Below, in pieces: positions 39,187 through 51,732 of a stretch of DNA of 64,000 nucleotides; positions within the stretch are counted from its first letter, which is position 1; each line of letters begins with the position of its first letter. The DNA lies in the NCBI GenBank assembly GCA_018881555.1, contig JACAXG010000070.1, positions 4,163,616 to 4,227,615 of the forward strand. The letters are read 5' to 3'. The translations under genes were made by a program, and so were the position numbers. A model generated the notes under the pieces. That model was not told where the DNA came from and made no database searches. It was given only the letters and a program-made list of their open reading frames with translations. This DNA comes from Amblyornis subalaris. Lineage: Eukaryota; Chordata; Aves; Passeriformes; Ptilonorhynchidae.

Positions 39187-39225
39187 GTACCAACACAAAC
39201 TGTGTTGGTTGTGTGTACCAACACA
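39187..39225. repeat. foldback / direct repeat of GTACCAACACA
   Basis: GTACCAACACA occurs at 39187-39197 and 39215-39225, with the partial reverse complement TGTGTTGGT between them at 39201-39209. Either copy can pair with the middle part, so alternative hairpins are possible. Confidence 0.75.
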
Positions 39226-42200
39226 GCTTGCTACTTATTGATCTATTTGGTAATAGAAAGTTATTCATTGCTTTGGAGGTTTTGGGGATATGTGAATTTG
39301 TGAGAAGGCTTGCTGTATTATTTCAGATCCCTAGGAATGCAAGATAAAGCTGCCATTGAAAAATATAACTTAATTCTCCCTGTTCCAGAGAAGACCTGAT
39401 AAATATGAACATTCTACATTCAAAACATAACGGCAAAGAAAAAGACTCTCCCAATAGTATTTTTTCTAGTCTCATCACTTGGTAGGTGGAAGAGTTAGAA
39501 ATAGGCCATGATTTTTTGATATTGGGATTTGACAACAGTCTCCAGGTGAGTCTATGGCAGGAGTCTGGAGAAATTTCAGAGGTTTTGAGTTGTAGTCCGA
39601 TATTTTAACAACAAAACTTAAAATGTATGGTCCTATGGTACCTCATCCCCTTGAATCACTGCTGTTTGATCTGCTAAACTGGGCATATGAAGATTTTGAA
39701 AACCTTATTAATGTTAACAAAATACTTTCAAAGGAAGACGGTGACCTTCGAGTTTCATTATAGTTGTGAATATCTCTTCAGATTATTGCATTTAATTCGG
39801 TCAGTGTGTNTTCAAATGTAGCTTGTTGCTCAATATTTGGTGTGCAGCTCTTGGAGACCCCATTTGTAATTGTTGCTCTGCTTGCTTAGGTACAGCTACA
39901 CAGAGATATTTGCTTTGAATAAGATAATGGTTAAGTTAAGTTGGTGGTAAAATAGTAAGTAATCATGAACAGGCTGGGCCCGAGTTGAATAATCAAGCAG
40001 TCCTTTGAGTCAAGGCTTAAAAAAAGAAGGCTTTTGATAATTTTTGCTGATATTGTGGACTCCTGCTTCATTTACAAATGGATGTAAATTTCATTGCAAG
40101 AATAAGGAATAATCACTGGCACTTGCTCAAGGACCATCTGGAAAAAAATATTGATTGAATTGATTCTTTATTGACCTGCCAACAATATCTTTTCAAGCTA
40201 GTTCTGAACAGATAAAAAAAAAAGGTAGTTACCTCATGTTGAGAAGACCACAGATCTCAGACATTAGGCCATAGGCCAGGCTTCAGGACATTCATCATAG
40301 TGTGTAGTTGTTCCTACACTGTTCCAGTAAGGAATCAACCTGTTCTGCCAGCTTCCTAAGTGGTGATTTCAATGATAGAGGAATTCATAGGATTACCTTC
40401 CCAAAAATTTCTTTTTTATTCATACTTTGTCCATNTATCAGCCTGTGAATGGCATTTTCTTTTCCACCTGAAATGTGTTGTCTCCTTCCACATCTAAAAC
40501 TTCTAAACATCTAAAACATATAAAACTTCTTTGAATGAGAAGTTCAACTTCTTTGAACTCTGCATCNAGCTTCTTGAGAAGCTTTAGCAAGATCCAGAGG
40601 ACCTGAGTGCAAATCGGAAAAAAGATAGGATTCCAGGAAGCTTTGCATCATTTAGTGGTGTCTTGGGACCTTAGCATTCCTGCTAGAAATCCAATCTATT
40701 TCTTGGATATTCATGTCAGGATTAGTATTGAACTCAGAATTGATGGAAGTTGTTCTGTGCACAGGAATCTGTAAGGTTATAAAATCGGAACTCTTGATTA
40801 CGCAGAAATAAATAATGCTCTAACATGAAAATGACTTTGTTTACAGGCAGTGAAAAATGCAAGGTTTTCTTTAGCTCTGCACTGATTTTTGAGCATTTAT
40901 CAGATTTGCCTCCATGCTTATTTATACTGAGACTTTGCAGCAGCAAATATTTAATTTATAGCAAAACATAATAGGAATGGCAAAAGAAGCTTTGGAAGAC
41001 AAAAGTAACTCTGTGTGTCTTTTTATATGAGTATATCTCCTCAATTAGCTACAGCCCTTATAAAACAGCCACTGCAGTTCTGCTTCTTTGCTGGAATGAG
41101 GGTGCTCTGGACTTTCTTCTCACTATTGCTTCTGCCCAAAATGATTTAAAGTTTATTGACTTATTTGTATAATTTGATGCTGGGAATCAACTTTGGGAAT
41201 GCGTTTGGTAACTGCGAAAATATTCTTCCCACACGGCTTCCATGCTTGAATATGTAACACCATTAGAGACTGTAAAACACGGAGCTGTGCTAGAAAGAGA
41301 AAGACTCATTTATGGAAAGGGGACAACACTAGATACCAACTGTGAAGGCTCCCTTGTATCTGTCTTCTGTTCCTACTGTAAAACTAACTTTGCTTTTTCC
41401 AAGGGTGACAAGTAATTCACAGTCCTTACAGTAGGCTCATTTCTACTGACTCAAGAGTTTTCTTATAAAAGACATTTCTAAAAGAAATCATTGCTATCTC
41501 ATTGGATAACACGATCTGTTCCTAATCCGTATTTTGTGCTACAAATAGGTGGATGATGTTCAGATACTCTTCTACATACAGAAAGAAATTTCCCAGTTAA
41601 TGAATCACAGAACAAGTCATTCTACGAGCTAATTAGCCACGTAATAATTACATTAATTTAAGTAAAATAGAAAGGGCATAGTAGCTTCAGTTAAACTGCA
41701 ATTCACTCGCACAAACCAATTCCTGCACTGAGGAAAGAGCCAATATTTGCATTTGAACTCACTGGATAAAGGATTGGTTTATAATTACACTATTTAACAT
41801 ATGCAGATTAGACTACAGAAGATTCTGTATTGAAACTCAATGAGAAGAAATGAAAATTCCATTTCTGAATATGCAATTTGACCTTATTCACTCTATGATT
41901 ACCGATAAGTTTCTCTGTATCACAAAAATATAGCTTAATCACTTGAAAGCTTTGAATAATCTAATTCAAAGACCTCCAATAGAAGGTCTAGCCAACAAAT
42001 TATACACTTGTCTCAAAAAGATGTGGAGCACTCTTAGCCTTTTAACACTACTGAGAAAATGTTATTAGTTGAGAGCTTTTCACTTTGAAAGTCAGAGGTA
42101 AAGCCCTTATTTTATTTATGTGCTCCCTTCAGCTCTTACGTGACAGACCGAGCATGAAGCATCTGAAGCTGATAGATTCTGACCCTGGTAGGATGGAGAC

Positions 42201-43614
42201 CAAGCTAATACCACTGAGCTAATCTAGAGAGCTACAGCCAAACTGATGAGAACCGTGACAAGAGCATTGTGTTACCACTGTGAATAAACGAACAACTCAT
42301 TTTCCTCTACAACCACAACAAAAGAGTGCTTAACGTAAAACTTGCCCAGGGATGAATTGGCAACATCCCCAAAAAGCAAATGCTTGTGGGTCAAATTCCT
42401 GCATACACTGCTCCACATCAGTGCTAGGCCTATTCTTTGGAATCTTCTCTTCCCAAAGAAACAGCAGCAAAGTCTTTAACCACCATACATTTCTGTATGG
42501 CATTTTGCATTCAGAGCTTAAAAATTCCCACAGGGTCAGATGTGATCACGAAAGGCTTATCTGCACTGTGCCTGGTTTGATACCTGCTGGCTTGCTAATT
42601 GTCAAGGAACTAAATGCCCATTTGTACTCCTCTTTATTTACTTTAAATGCAATGCATTCAACATTATCTGGTATCTCCTGTGCCTACTCAAAAACACATT
42701 AGTTNCAGCCATTTCATTTTTTTTCACCTTCTGTTAATGGTGCAAGATTTTTCTCCTAGGGACTGTATTTTTGAAATCACAGGCAAGATGGNAGTGATAC
42801 CTGTTACTGTTCTTCCCCAGCACATACACCCAGCTGACTACTGAAGGTGTATAAAAGCCTCTTTTCAGTTGTGCATGTGTTTTTTAGGCTCATGCCCCTT
42901 ATGCTATAACTTTCGATGCACTGTCTGTCTCAAGCCGGAACTTTCTTGAAAAACTCCAGGGGAAATTTTCCATCTGTGTGCAAGAGCAAAACTAAGAAAA
43001 CTGCACTATTTTACTCATGTTGAAAAACCTCTGGTGCCTTTTTCCTGGAGTTGCTCTAGTTCACCTAGCCTTTGGAGAAGAACTTGAAAACAGGTAATGC
43101 GAAGGGCTTTGCTGTGTAAGAGAATATGGACTTAAACTGAATCACTTCTTAAGTCTTTCAAATTCGGGATTTGCACATATTATGTAGAAACCTGCTAGAA
43201 AGTTGCAGTCAAACCACTTNGTGCTTTGGGTATCCTTTTGGTGTGTCCTCTTGTCATGTTTTCTCTGCTGCAACTGGCTGAACCTGGGCGAGGTCCTAGA
43301 GCTGTGTTTTGTGATTTGTCAGAAACTCCCTTTCCAGGAGCCGAGGTCTGGAAGTAACCTCTTGTGTTACTGATTTTTGCTCCAGTTATTTCAGGTAACG
43401 CCTTCATATAAGATCAATAACAAACCATTATTAATGATCTTAAAAACACCTTAAAAACAGGGGTTTTTTTGGTCTCTGATGCTGGCATTTGCAGCAAGTA
43501 CCTCTCATGGGCAAAAAGCTTTTTTTCCCAACCTTGCTTACCTTCATAGCTGTTTTATTCCCTTTTTTTGTTATACATGAAGTATACTTCAGTGTAAATC
43601 TCTTTTTCCACCTT

Positions 43615-43625
43615 CCCCCCCCCCC
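43615..43625. repeat. poly(C) run
   Basis: Eleven consecutive C on the plus strand followed by TCCCG. No associated feature was seen. Confidence 0.8.
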
Positions 43626-44059
43626 TCCCGTGATAGACTCTCCATGTGCTTTTTGTCTGAATAGCCCCTCTGCATCATTTAGAGCCCAAATCCACATTTC
43701 TTGCACACGGATATGACAGAGGAGTGCTTCAGACTGTCTGTGTCAGATACTACTCAACATTTTTCTTAGGACTTGAATGATAGAAGGAGGAGTACACATA
43801 TTAAAGAGAAATTTGGCAGTAGAAAAAAAAGAAGGCTCTGTAATGCATTATCCAAGGAGAATGTGTGATTGTGGGACTGTGGGAGATCACAATAGAATTT
43901 TTTTAAAATAGTTGTCACTTAGGAATAATTTAGATAGGACAGATCTGAATAGATGTGGGGATATGGGATAGACACGGGTTTCAGATAGCCATTGATGGCC
44001 AATTAATAGCAATATGTCTTCTTTCTGTTCCTAACAGAATATGCTTCCTCTTAGCATTA

Positions 44060-44580
44060 GCTGTCTTCATCTGATCTCTTTTATTCAGTTATTGCCCTTA
44101 TTCCAATCAATTTCTTAATGTCCTTAGCTTATTGAGTGATATTTGGATCCTTTTATAATGTCTCCCAATTTGTGTGACTAGCAAACTGTATTAGCACACT
44201 CCCTGCTTCTACACTGAGATGACTAATGAAAATATTAAATAAGATCAAACCAAGACAAGCCATCAAGAAACTCAGCTATATTAAAATACATCTAGATTGA
44301 GAACACAGTCTGTTATTTTTTTCTCCTAATATCTTCCTTCTAACAACATTACAGTTTTTNTACAAGAGCTACATTTTCTCCTGTATAACTGATAATTTCC
44401 CATGTGGTGCTGTACTTTGCTGTAATCCAAACAGACTGACAAGCATCCTTCCCCTTGTGTAGCAAAGCAGTTATTTTATTAAGTGAAAGTGTCAGGTTAG
44501 TCTTACCAGATCTCTTTGGTAAATCTACATAATATTTTGCCTTTTGCATTTTGATTTTCTGCCATTTTTTAAAGTTAATC
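44060..44580 (-). mobile_element. ancient CR1/L3-type LINE reverse-transcriptase relic
   Basis: Read on the minus strand, several shifted frames together follow the order of a CR1/L3-clade LINE reverse transcriptase. First, near 44550-44420, comes KTNLTLSLNKITALLHKGK, matching the 'TNL..F.DKVT.LVDKGK' segment. Last, at about 44280-44160, comes CLGLILFNIFISHL, then GSVLIQFASHTNWET, matching the 'SVLGP-LFNIFINDL' and '.SVLIKFADDTKLGG' segments. The catalytic FADD box is mutated to FASH and several frameshifts are present, so it is long dead. The similarity is to the old LINE group that survives as fossils across amniotes, not to the young avian CR1 copies elsewhere in this window. Its limits are uncertain; the upstream part beyond 44580 was not recognised. 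Confidence 0.7.
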
Positions 44581-47500
44581 TTTCCTCAGAAATCTGTATT
44601 GCTGCCTTTCTGCACCACTGAAGTAAACATAACAAGTTCTGTATCTTTTAGCTTTCCCCTGTAACTGTAGGGATTTTTATGTGATGGCTGTCCATTACTG
44701 ATGCCAGCTTCGTGGATATAGGGAGCCAAATTAGGCGACCTATTGTTTCATTTGTTATCCTTTTCAGAACTCTCATAGGGATGAACTCCCTCCATTTGAA
44801 TGCCTTAGCTTCTGAGTTTTCCTTCCATCTTGGATGCAGAAATCTCTTTTTATTTTGTCATTACTGCTCGGCAGTCTTTCTGTATTATATTGATTTTGGT
44901 CTCTCCATAGCTTTGCTCCACAGCTGCCGAGCTTTTTGCTTCCTCTTCCCCTCCCTCCTTTTTTTCTGTATGGCTGACAAGTCTTTTACTTATATTTTTT
45001 GAATCTAATTTGTGATGTGTATGTCAGTCCAAATTTTGTATCCTTTTATATTATTGCCTGTGCAATCTTAGTGCTGTCTTCGCTGATCAGTGTTTTTTTC
45101 TTCATTCTTTGTCAGCCTTTCATTTTTACGTACTTTACTTTATACTAGATGTTTTGCTCATCTGTATTGATCTTTTTGAATAGTTCTCATTAATTACTGC
45201 TATGAAATCTGAAAAAATAGTACCATCTGATAAAGAGGCATTTGTAATAACAGATATTACACTGTGTACTATGGATTCTCCAAAGTATCTTTAAAAGGTG
45301 CACTAACAAAGCTGAAGCACTGCATTTCTACATGGTATTGCAGAAGAGAAAACTATTTTAAAGTTTCTCACCTTCTGCTGTTTTACTTTTGAATATGCAT
45401 CTCTTGAGTTCATTAGAAAAGTGAATATTTTATCTTTCAAAATGATATAAAAGGGCATCAAATTTTGTTCAAAGGAAAGAGGAAAGAAACAGAAATATTC
45501 TGAATTAATTTTTCATCTTCTCCCTTGCAGTTAGAGAATCTCACTTAAAAGTCCACCTTAATTTTCCATTTTCTCTGCGGATGAGCACTGTGGCTATAAG
45601 TGGACCCACGACCCTTTATTGCTTGTTGTGGATAGCTGGCAACCTGCAAGGGTCTAAATGTTTTTCAGTATTTTAAAGTTTATGCTGCTTTATCAGAAAG
45701 TCTCTGTATTGTAATATGGTCACGTTTTCTGACCTGACTGGTAAGCCTGAAAATTGAATGGCTGTTTCAGAAAATCAGTAGTGGACAGGCCATTACTAAA
45801 TAGTTAGCTAAAAATGCTAATTGAAATGCACTGCACTGGCAAGAAATGAATCTGGGGCTTGTAAGATACAAAATGTTTTGAAAATGTGGAATGCTATAAG
45901 ACTGTCAGAAATAAAAGCTGAAAACAAGTGTATTTCCCAGTCAGGTAATATATTGTATAAGCTCTAAGTCTTTCTAAACTTATAAATCCAAATGAAAAAG
46001 TGTTTTAAAGGGGTTAAAATTAGCATTTTTTCAAAATTATTATTTTCAAAATATAGCAACTNATAAATAAAATCGAATTACCATTACATATAAAACCGCA
46101 GTCATATTTTTTATCACACAGAGTAAAACTATTTCAGTTTTGCCAACACTTTTATTCTGTTTTCAGTGTGCTGCTTAATTGCTACATAATTAAGGCCCTT
46201 AAGTATTTTAGAAAGACAGAGAATTTCACTAAATACTCTTTACTTGGATATGAAATTTAACAATTGCATGCAAAATATTTCTTTTAAAATGTTTTTATTG
46301 CTTGTTTGATAAATACAGCAATGTTATGGTCTCAGTTTGGGGAGGATTTCACATTTTTCTTCAGCTTGACTTCACTGTGTTGTAAATATATACTTGAAAG
46401 TTAGTTCATGCAAAATACTTTCCTAATAGATACCTGATAGAAGGTTGATACATTGAATTAATCATCAAAAGGAACATCTTATGGTTTTGTGCCAGTGTTC
46501 ACTATTGCAGTACTTGCTCACCTCCTATACCCAACTGATGGCAGGCCTGAAGGTTCAGGGTCACGGTCAACATTGTCCTTCCAGGAGTAAAGATCTTGAG
46601 GTTACAGAGAATAGAGGTTTATTCTAAAAGTGTGAGTAACTTGTTTTTATTGTTGCTGATGTTGATTTATCTTCATTGGCTGGATGGTTAGAGTTTTTCT
46701 GTACGAAGAGTGTTCTTGCTGTGAGTATCATTGTTTTGAGGAGAGGACCTAGAACTGTACTTAATTATGTGACTGTTTCCAAGTCACTGTCTCTTTGTCA
46801 TCTCTTGGTCAGTTCAGGCATGAAAGTGGATTGAATCAAATTTCATTAAAATCAGTGAGTGTATTAAAGTTAAGCCATCATGGATAAACGGATAAAATAA
46901 AAAGGGGTATGTGAGTGCTGCATTATTTAATGTGGATTCATTTGTGGAGCATGGCTTTCAGAAGACACCTGAGGCTTCAGTCCTGTTTGGATAGGATTTG
47001 TGTAGTGTATACAATCATATATTTCCTCTTCTCATTCCTCAGGAAACCATAGGGTGAACAGGCATGCTGGAATGTCACAACAACCATTCATTTCTTATTT
47101 ATCAGTGCATATGTTCCTGTATTGAATTACATGTACTTTTATTTCATTTCATAACTTAATTTCTGAAATTCAAACAGATCGTGATGGCTCTTTGTGACTA
47201 TTAACTCCTGCAAAATTCTTTGAGCTTTCCTATCCCAGGAGGCAAACAGAAGTGACATTAATTTGCATTCAGGAATAATATTACCTGTAATTTTCTAGAA
47301 TGCTGTTTTAACATGGCCAAGTTTCTGGGTGACTAACTATGAAATTACTGCTTCTTTATAAATGCTTAATTTCAGCCCATAATGGAAAACCATTATACAG
47401 TGCCCAAAGGCTGATATGGTAAGTGGCTTTCAGAGCTTTTCATTTCATAACAATTTTTGTTGAATTAGTTTTAGAATATATAAAGATATAGTACAAAGTT

Positions 47501-48249
47501 TGCTCTAGTCTGCCAGAAACTTTATTTCTGTGTCAGACAAACTTGAAGCTTGTGCCTTCATACCAAGTGGCAGAGGATGTTTGGCCCAGACTGTCAACTG
47601 AATAAACGAATTGTGCCAGAAAATTAAATTGACAGTATCTTACGTGGAGGATTATTTGGCCTTTGTGACTTGCTACTTGCTATATGACACAAAAACAAAT
47701 ATCAGTGTGGAAGATGCTCTTATTTTAAAACACAGAATGAAGTATTTTAGTATGGTGGACTTGTACGGTGAGGAATTGTCCTTCCGGATGGGAGAGAGAG
47801 GCATTTTCAGCACTTAAGGGACAAAGGACTCCATTTTTTTCCCTTTTTTCTGTAGTTGTCTGGTTTTATGCCTACCAAGGTCCTGAGCGCCTTAGAGCTA
47901 GAGCTCCCATTTCTTCAAGTATTCTGTATGCCTTTATATTGAAGACTATTAGAAGCCAATATTCTTACTTTACTCAAAGCTAAGCTGTATTTCCATTCCC
48001 AAAGCATCCTTTCAAGATGTGAGCAAATTTTTGGACTGAGCCAGCTCTAAAAATGGTGGCAGACTGAATTCCAAATTAGGAACATAAAGGTAATAAATTG
48101 TTCATGTAAAACCACATTCCTAGAAGAATATTCCCCATCTGACTTATCCTTACCTTTGCATACTTATCTGAGTTGAATCAGAAAAGGGTAGAATTTTCTT
48201 GCAAGATGACATGTCTCTGTTAAAATATCAATTGCAAAACACTGCTGAC

Positions 48250-48272
48250 AGTATGTACTGTCAGTACATACT
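48250..48272. repeat. perfect inverted repeat (hairpin)
   Basis: AGTATGTACT at 48250-48259 and its exact reverse complement AGTACATACT at 48263-48272, separated by a 3-base loop. No known small RNA or transposon end was recognised. Confidence 0.85.
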
Positions 48273-51200
48273 AATGTCTTCAGGAACTCAGTATTAGATT
48301 TGTGGCATTTTAAAATCTGTTTCAATACATTAGGCTGAACAGCATTAGCAGAAGCAGGTGTGGATTACATTGTTTAGAAATATAGTAATACAAAACGTTG
48401 AAACTTGTTATGATGTGGTGAGCCGAATTGTGGCTCCTCCAAAGTCAATAGGTAATTCTTATCAATTGCTTGGAGGAATTCACCAGACAACATCATTAAT
48501 GTTTTTTAGGGCTCTCCTGTAACTACATCAATATTACAAATCCTTCCTTTTATGTTAGCTTACCAAAAACCATCACTCAAAATTAAAATGTAGAACTCAG
48601 ACTTTGTGGCTCCATCAGCAGTCATTGCTTAAGTGAGTGTCTAATTATCGACTTGTTAACATTGCTAATTCCCCCCCACAGTCTCAGTGATTCAAAGAGT
48701 CCACATGTTCTGGCTTCTGATAACGTGCATTGGCCCGTGATTGGCATCAAACTCAGTTCACATCCAAAATGCCTGAATCTAAGCCACCTAGAAGAGAATA
48801 ACTATTTGCTGAGAAATGGGATCAGAGAGGTGGCAAAGCTTTAATCCCATGTTCCNACTAGTAAGAATTGAAGCATACCTTAGCCTGCAAGAATCAAGTC
48901 TCTCACTGTACCTCCAGCACTTCTTCGATGTGATGTGAAATGTCACCAGGCAGGACGGGCTCTTCTTATCCCAGTGTGAAACCCATAGGGTGAGAGCGTT
49001 AGTTATGGACATTTTCTGGATGGTAGCACCTTCATATGGTATGCAGATTAAATCTTCTGTCATATTTTAATCCTCTCATAACACCAAGAGCATTTAAGTA
49101 TAAGACTTTTTTCTCATGCTAGTCTTGAATTTTTTCATACTGCAGCTGCTTAGCAGTCAGCTGAGACCAGAAGTTCTTCAGGGCTTCAGGAGGTGAAAAA
49201 ACCCCTGATAATAACAGGAGAAAACACTTTTAAAAGGAAAACATTGGTTTTTTTTCATAGAATTCTGGCCCTGAAATGCAGGAATATTGTGTAAACACTA
49301 TAAAAATATGAAAAATCTCCATGCTTCTAAGATGAAACTAAAACTCTCTTGCAATAATTAAACATACATAAGCTTTTTTATTTACCTCAGTTCCATCCAG
49401 GTTAAAACAAATATGTTTACTAGAAGTGTAGTGTATGAATATAGATTCAGTATTTTTTTTATATAATGTGTTCTGCTTCAAACAGGAACTAATTCAGCAA
49501 GTCCTGCTGTACAGGAGTCAGACTGCAAGATCACTGGAATCTCTTCTGGCTTTGTAATGAATTAATNTATGATTTTATGCCAGGAATAAGCTAGTAATTT
49601 GGACTTCCTCTCTGAACATTCTTTGTCTCTGTACCTGACTGAAACAGTGGCAATTTTACTCTGAAGACCAGGAAAAAAACAGTCAGGACTGTACAGTAGT
49701 AATCAATATGGATGTATATTATTACACTTTCCTCTTGGCAGGCTATATCAAACTCATTGAAGATATTGAGAAGTATTCCCAAATATTCTCCTAATAAATT
49801 ATGAAATTATTTCCTTGGAAAATGCTGCTTTAAGCAGGAAAAGAATTCTACACCATTAGAAGGTCAATGCTATGAAAACAGCATCAATTTTCTTGATGAA
49901 TTGATAGTTCAGAAGCAATTTGGTGTGAGTCTTCAATTCTGACAGTACATGTGACTTTGGCTAGATGCCTGGATATATACAGTGAGTAAACACAAAGTGG
50001 TGGAAATGATCTTGATCTCTTATGTTCAGTGTGCTAAGACAAATAATAGTGGCACTTAAATATAGCTGCCAAACCTATCTGTAATAAAAGTACAAGACAA
50101 AAAAATAATAATAACAGCAGTCCCTAAATTGATGAATCATTGGTCATTGTGGGCTGCAGTAAATCTACTGGTATTAAAGTTTCCTTGAATGGGATGCCAC
50201 AGATTAAAATAACTAACTCTACAATTTGTTAGGCCTTCTTTCTTTGAAGGGCTTGCCATCCATATAGAAGGATTAGAAAAGGTCTTAGGGTGCACACAAA
50301 ATTTGTACTTGCCTCAACATCAAATGCACATGAAAAGGCATTGGACATATATAAAGAGAGATGGGAAAGCAAGTATGAAGTTAGATCCTTGTAACCATTT
50401 ATTTTTCACCTTATTATCTAAGTAGTCTGGAGGTGACTGTCAGGTAAAAAACCTGCTAAAAAAATAATGCAGATATACAGTAGCTGGTGCATAGGGAGAC
50501 ATGAAAACAAATATTAGAAAGTGTGCAAAAAGCCTCCTTTAAAAGCTTTTCTATCTCCTGAGGTTTTAAAAAGAGAATCAATTCAAATGCCTCTACACTC
50601 TGTAAACACAGGAGAAAATAGTGGGTAATAGTTACATCTAATGCATTTTGGTATTGTACATCATGTTAGTGTCTTTTAAAAGGCTGAAGGCAAATTTCAG
50701 AGATTTTTAAAACAGTGCCTGTATGACTGAATTTGGAATTTTTTTTAATACTTTGCTTTTTGTTGTTTTTGTTTTTAAAGAAAGGAAAGGACAAGGAATG
50801 TTTTCACTTACATTTTCTCCTTAAATGCTGTGCAAAATATTGTGTTAAGTTCTATGTTTGGTCTCATCAGGGAAAATAATTTCTTAATAAATGTAGACTC
50901 TTGTTTTCTTACCTTGGNGGAGCTGACCCTTTTTGGAGTAACAGCATTTTTATGTTACTGTAATTTTCTAGCTTTGAATGAAATAATTCTTTCCTTGCTC
51001 TGGACAGATTGTCAGGCTTTATTTTAAAGTCCACAGTATCACTTTTTTCCTATGTGACTTCAATGACATCCCCCTCACATAGTAGCATATACTTCTGTAG
51101 CTTCTCATATGCATTTTAAAAATGAAGACCCCATGGAAATCTGTCAGGTTGTACTGGAGGAAGGTGGATATAATGCAATGAAGAGTTCAACCCTGCCTCT

Positions 51201-51706
51201 TACAGTAGAAATCCACATCTGTGGGAAGTATCCACACATTTGTTTAACCAGGGAAGGCTGCTTTAGGAAGCTTTGACCAAAATGTATGTGATAAATACTC
51301 AAATGACAATTTTGAATTTTCTATTGGGCCAGCAATGGTTGCCAAAGACTACATCAATTTCTATTTGTATAGTCTATCCTGCAAAGTCTCAAGCTTAACT
51401 TTATGAAGTTGAAAATCTTCGAAATCCTTGAAAAAGTTCTTGAAAACCTTTAATTTATATCTAGGAGTACTTAATATACAGTTTGCTCTTCCATTACAAA
51501 AACTCACTGTAAACCAGTTTCTCAATCTTTTACCATCAATGCTTGACTTCAGTCCATGGAGATTGCTCATATATTCACAGCATATATCTTGGCCAGGTAT
51601 GAGTGGATGCCCTGTTCTTCCATATTCCCTTGCTGGTCAGGGAAAGAGAAAGGAGAAAGAAAATGAATTAATGACAGAGCCTGCTCAGGTCTGTAGGGAA
51701 ACCTTT

Positions 51707-51732
51707 CAGTACCTCATCCATCAGTACCTCAT
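51707..51732 (+). repeat. two-copy direct repeat TCAGTACCTCAT
   Basis: The 12-mer appears at 51707-51718 and 51721-51732, a 14-bp tandem period with a CC spacer. Confidence 0.8.

Larger units (their letters stand above)
36298..44059. other. non-coding stretch; one AT-rich conserved-looking block
   Basis: No gene seen in about 7.8 kb. A small foldback repeat lies at 39187-39225. 40490-40557 has overlapping short repeats of CATCTAAAAC and CTTCTTTGAA type. 41590-41990 is rich in TAATTA-type motifs with an ATTTGCAT octamer. 43615-43625 is an 11-C run. Minus frames up to 125 codons (38046-38423) look like chance ORFs. Confidence 0.5.

Noticed and set aside
44581..45130. Possible upstream continuation of the ancient LINE relic
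   Set aside because: No further reverse-transcriptase landmarks could be followed beyond 44580 on the minus strand.
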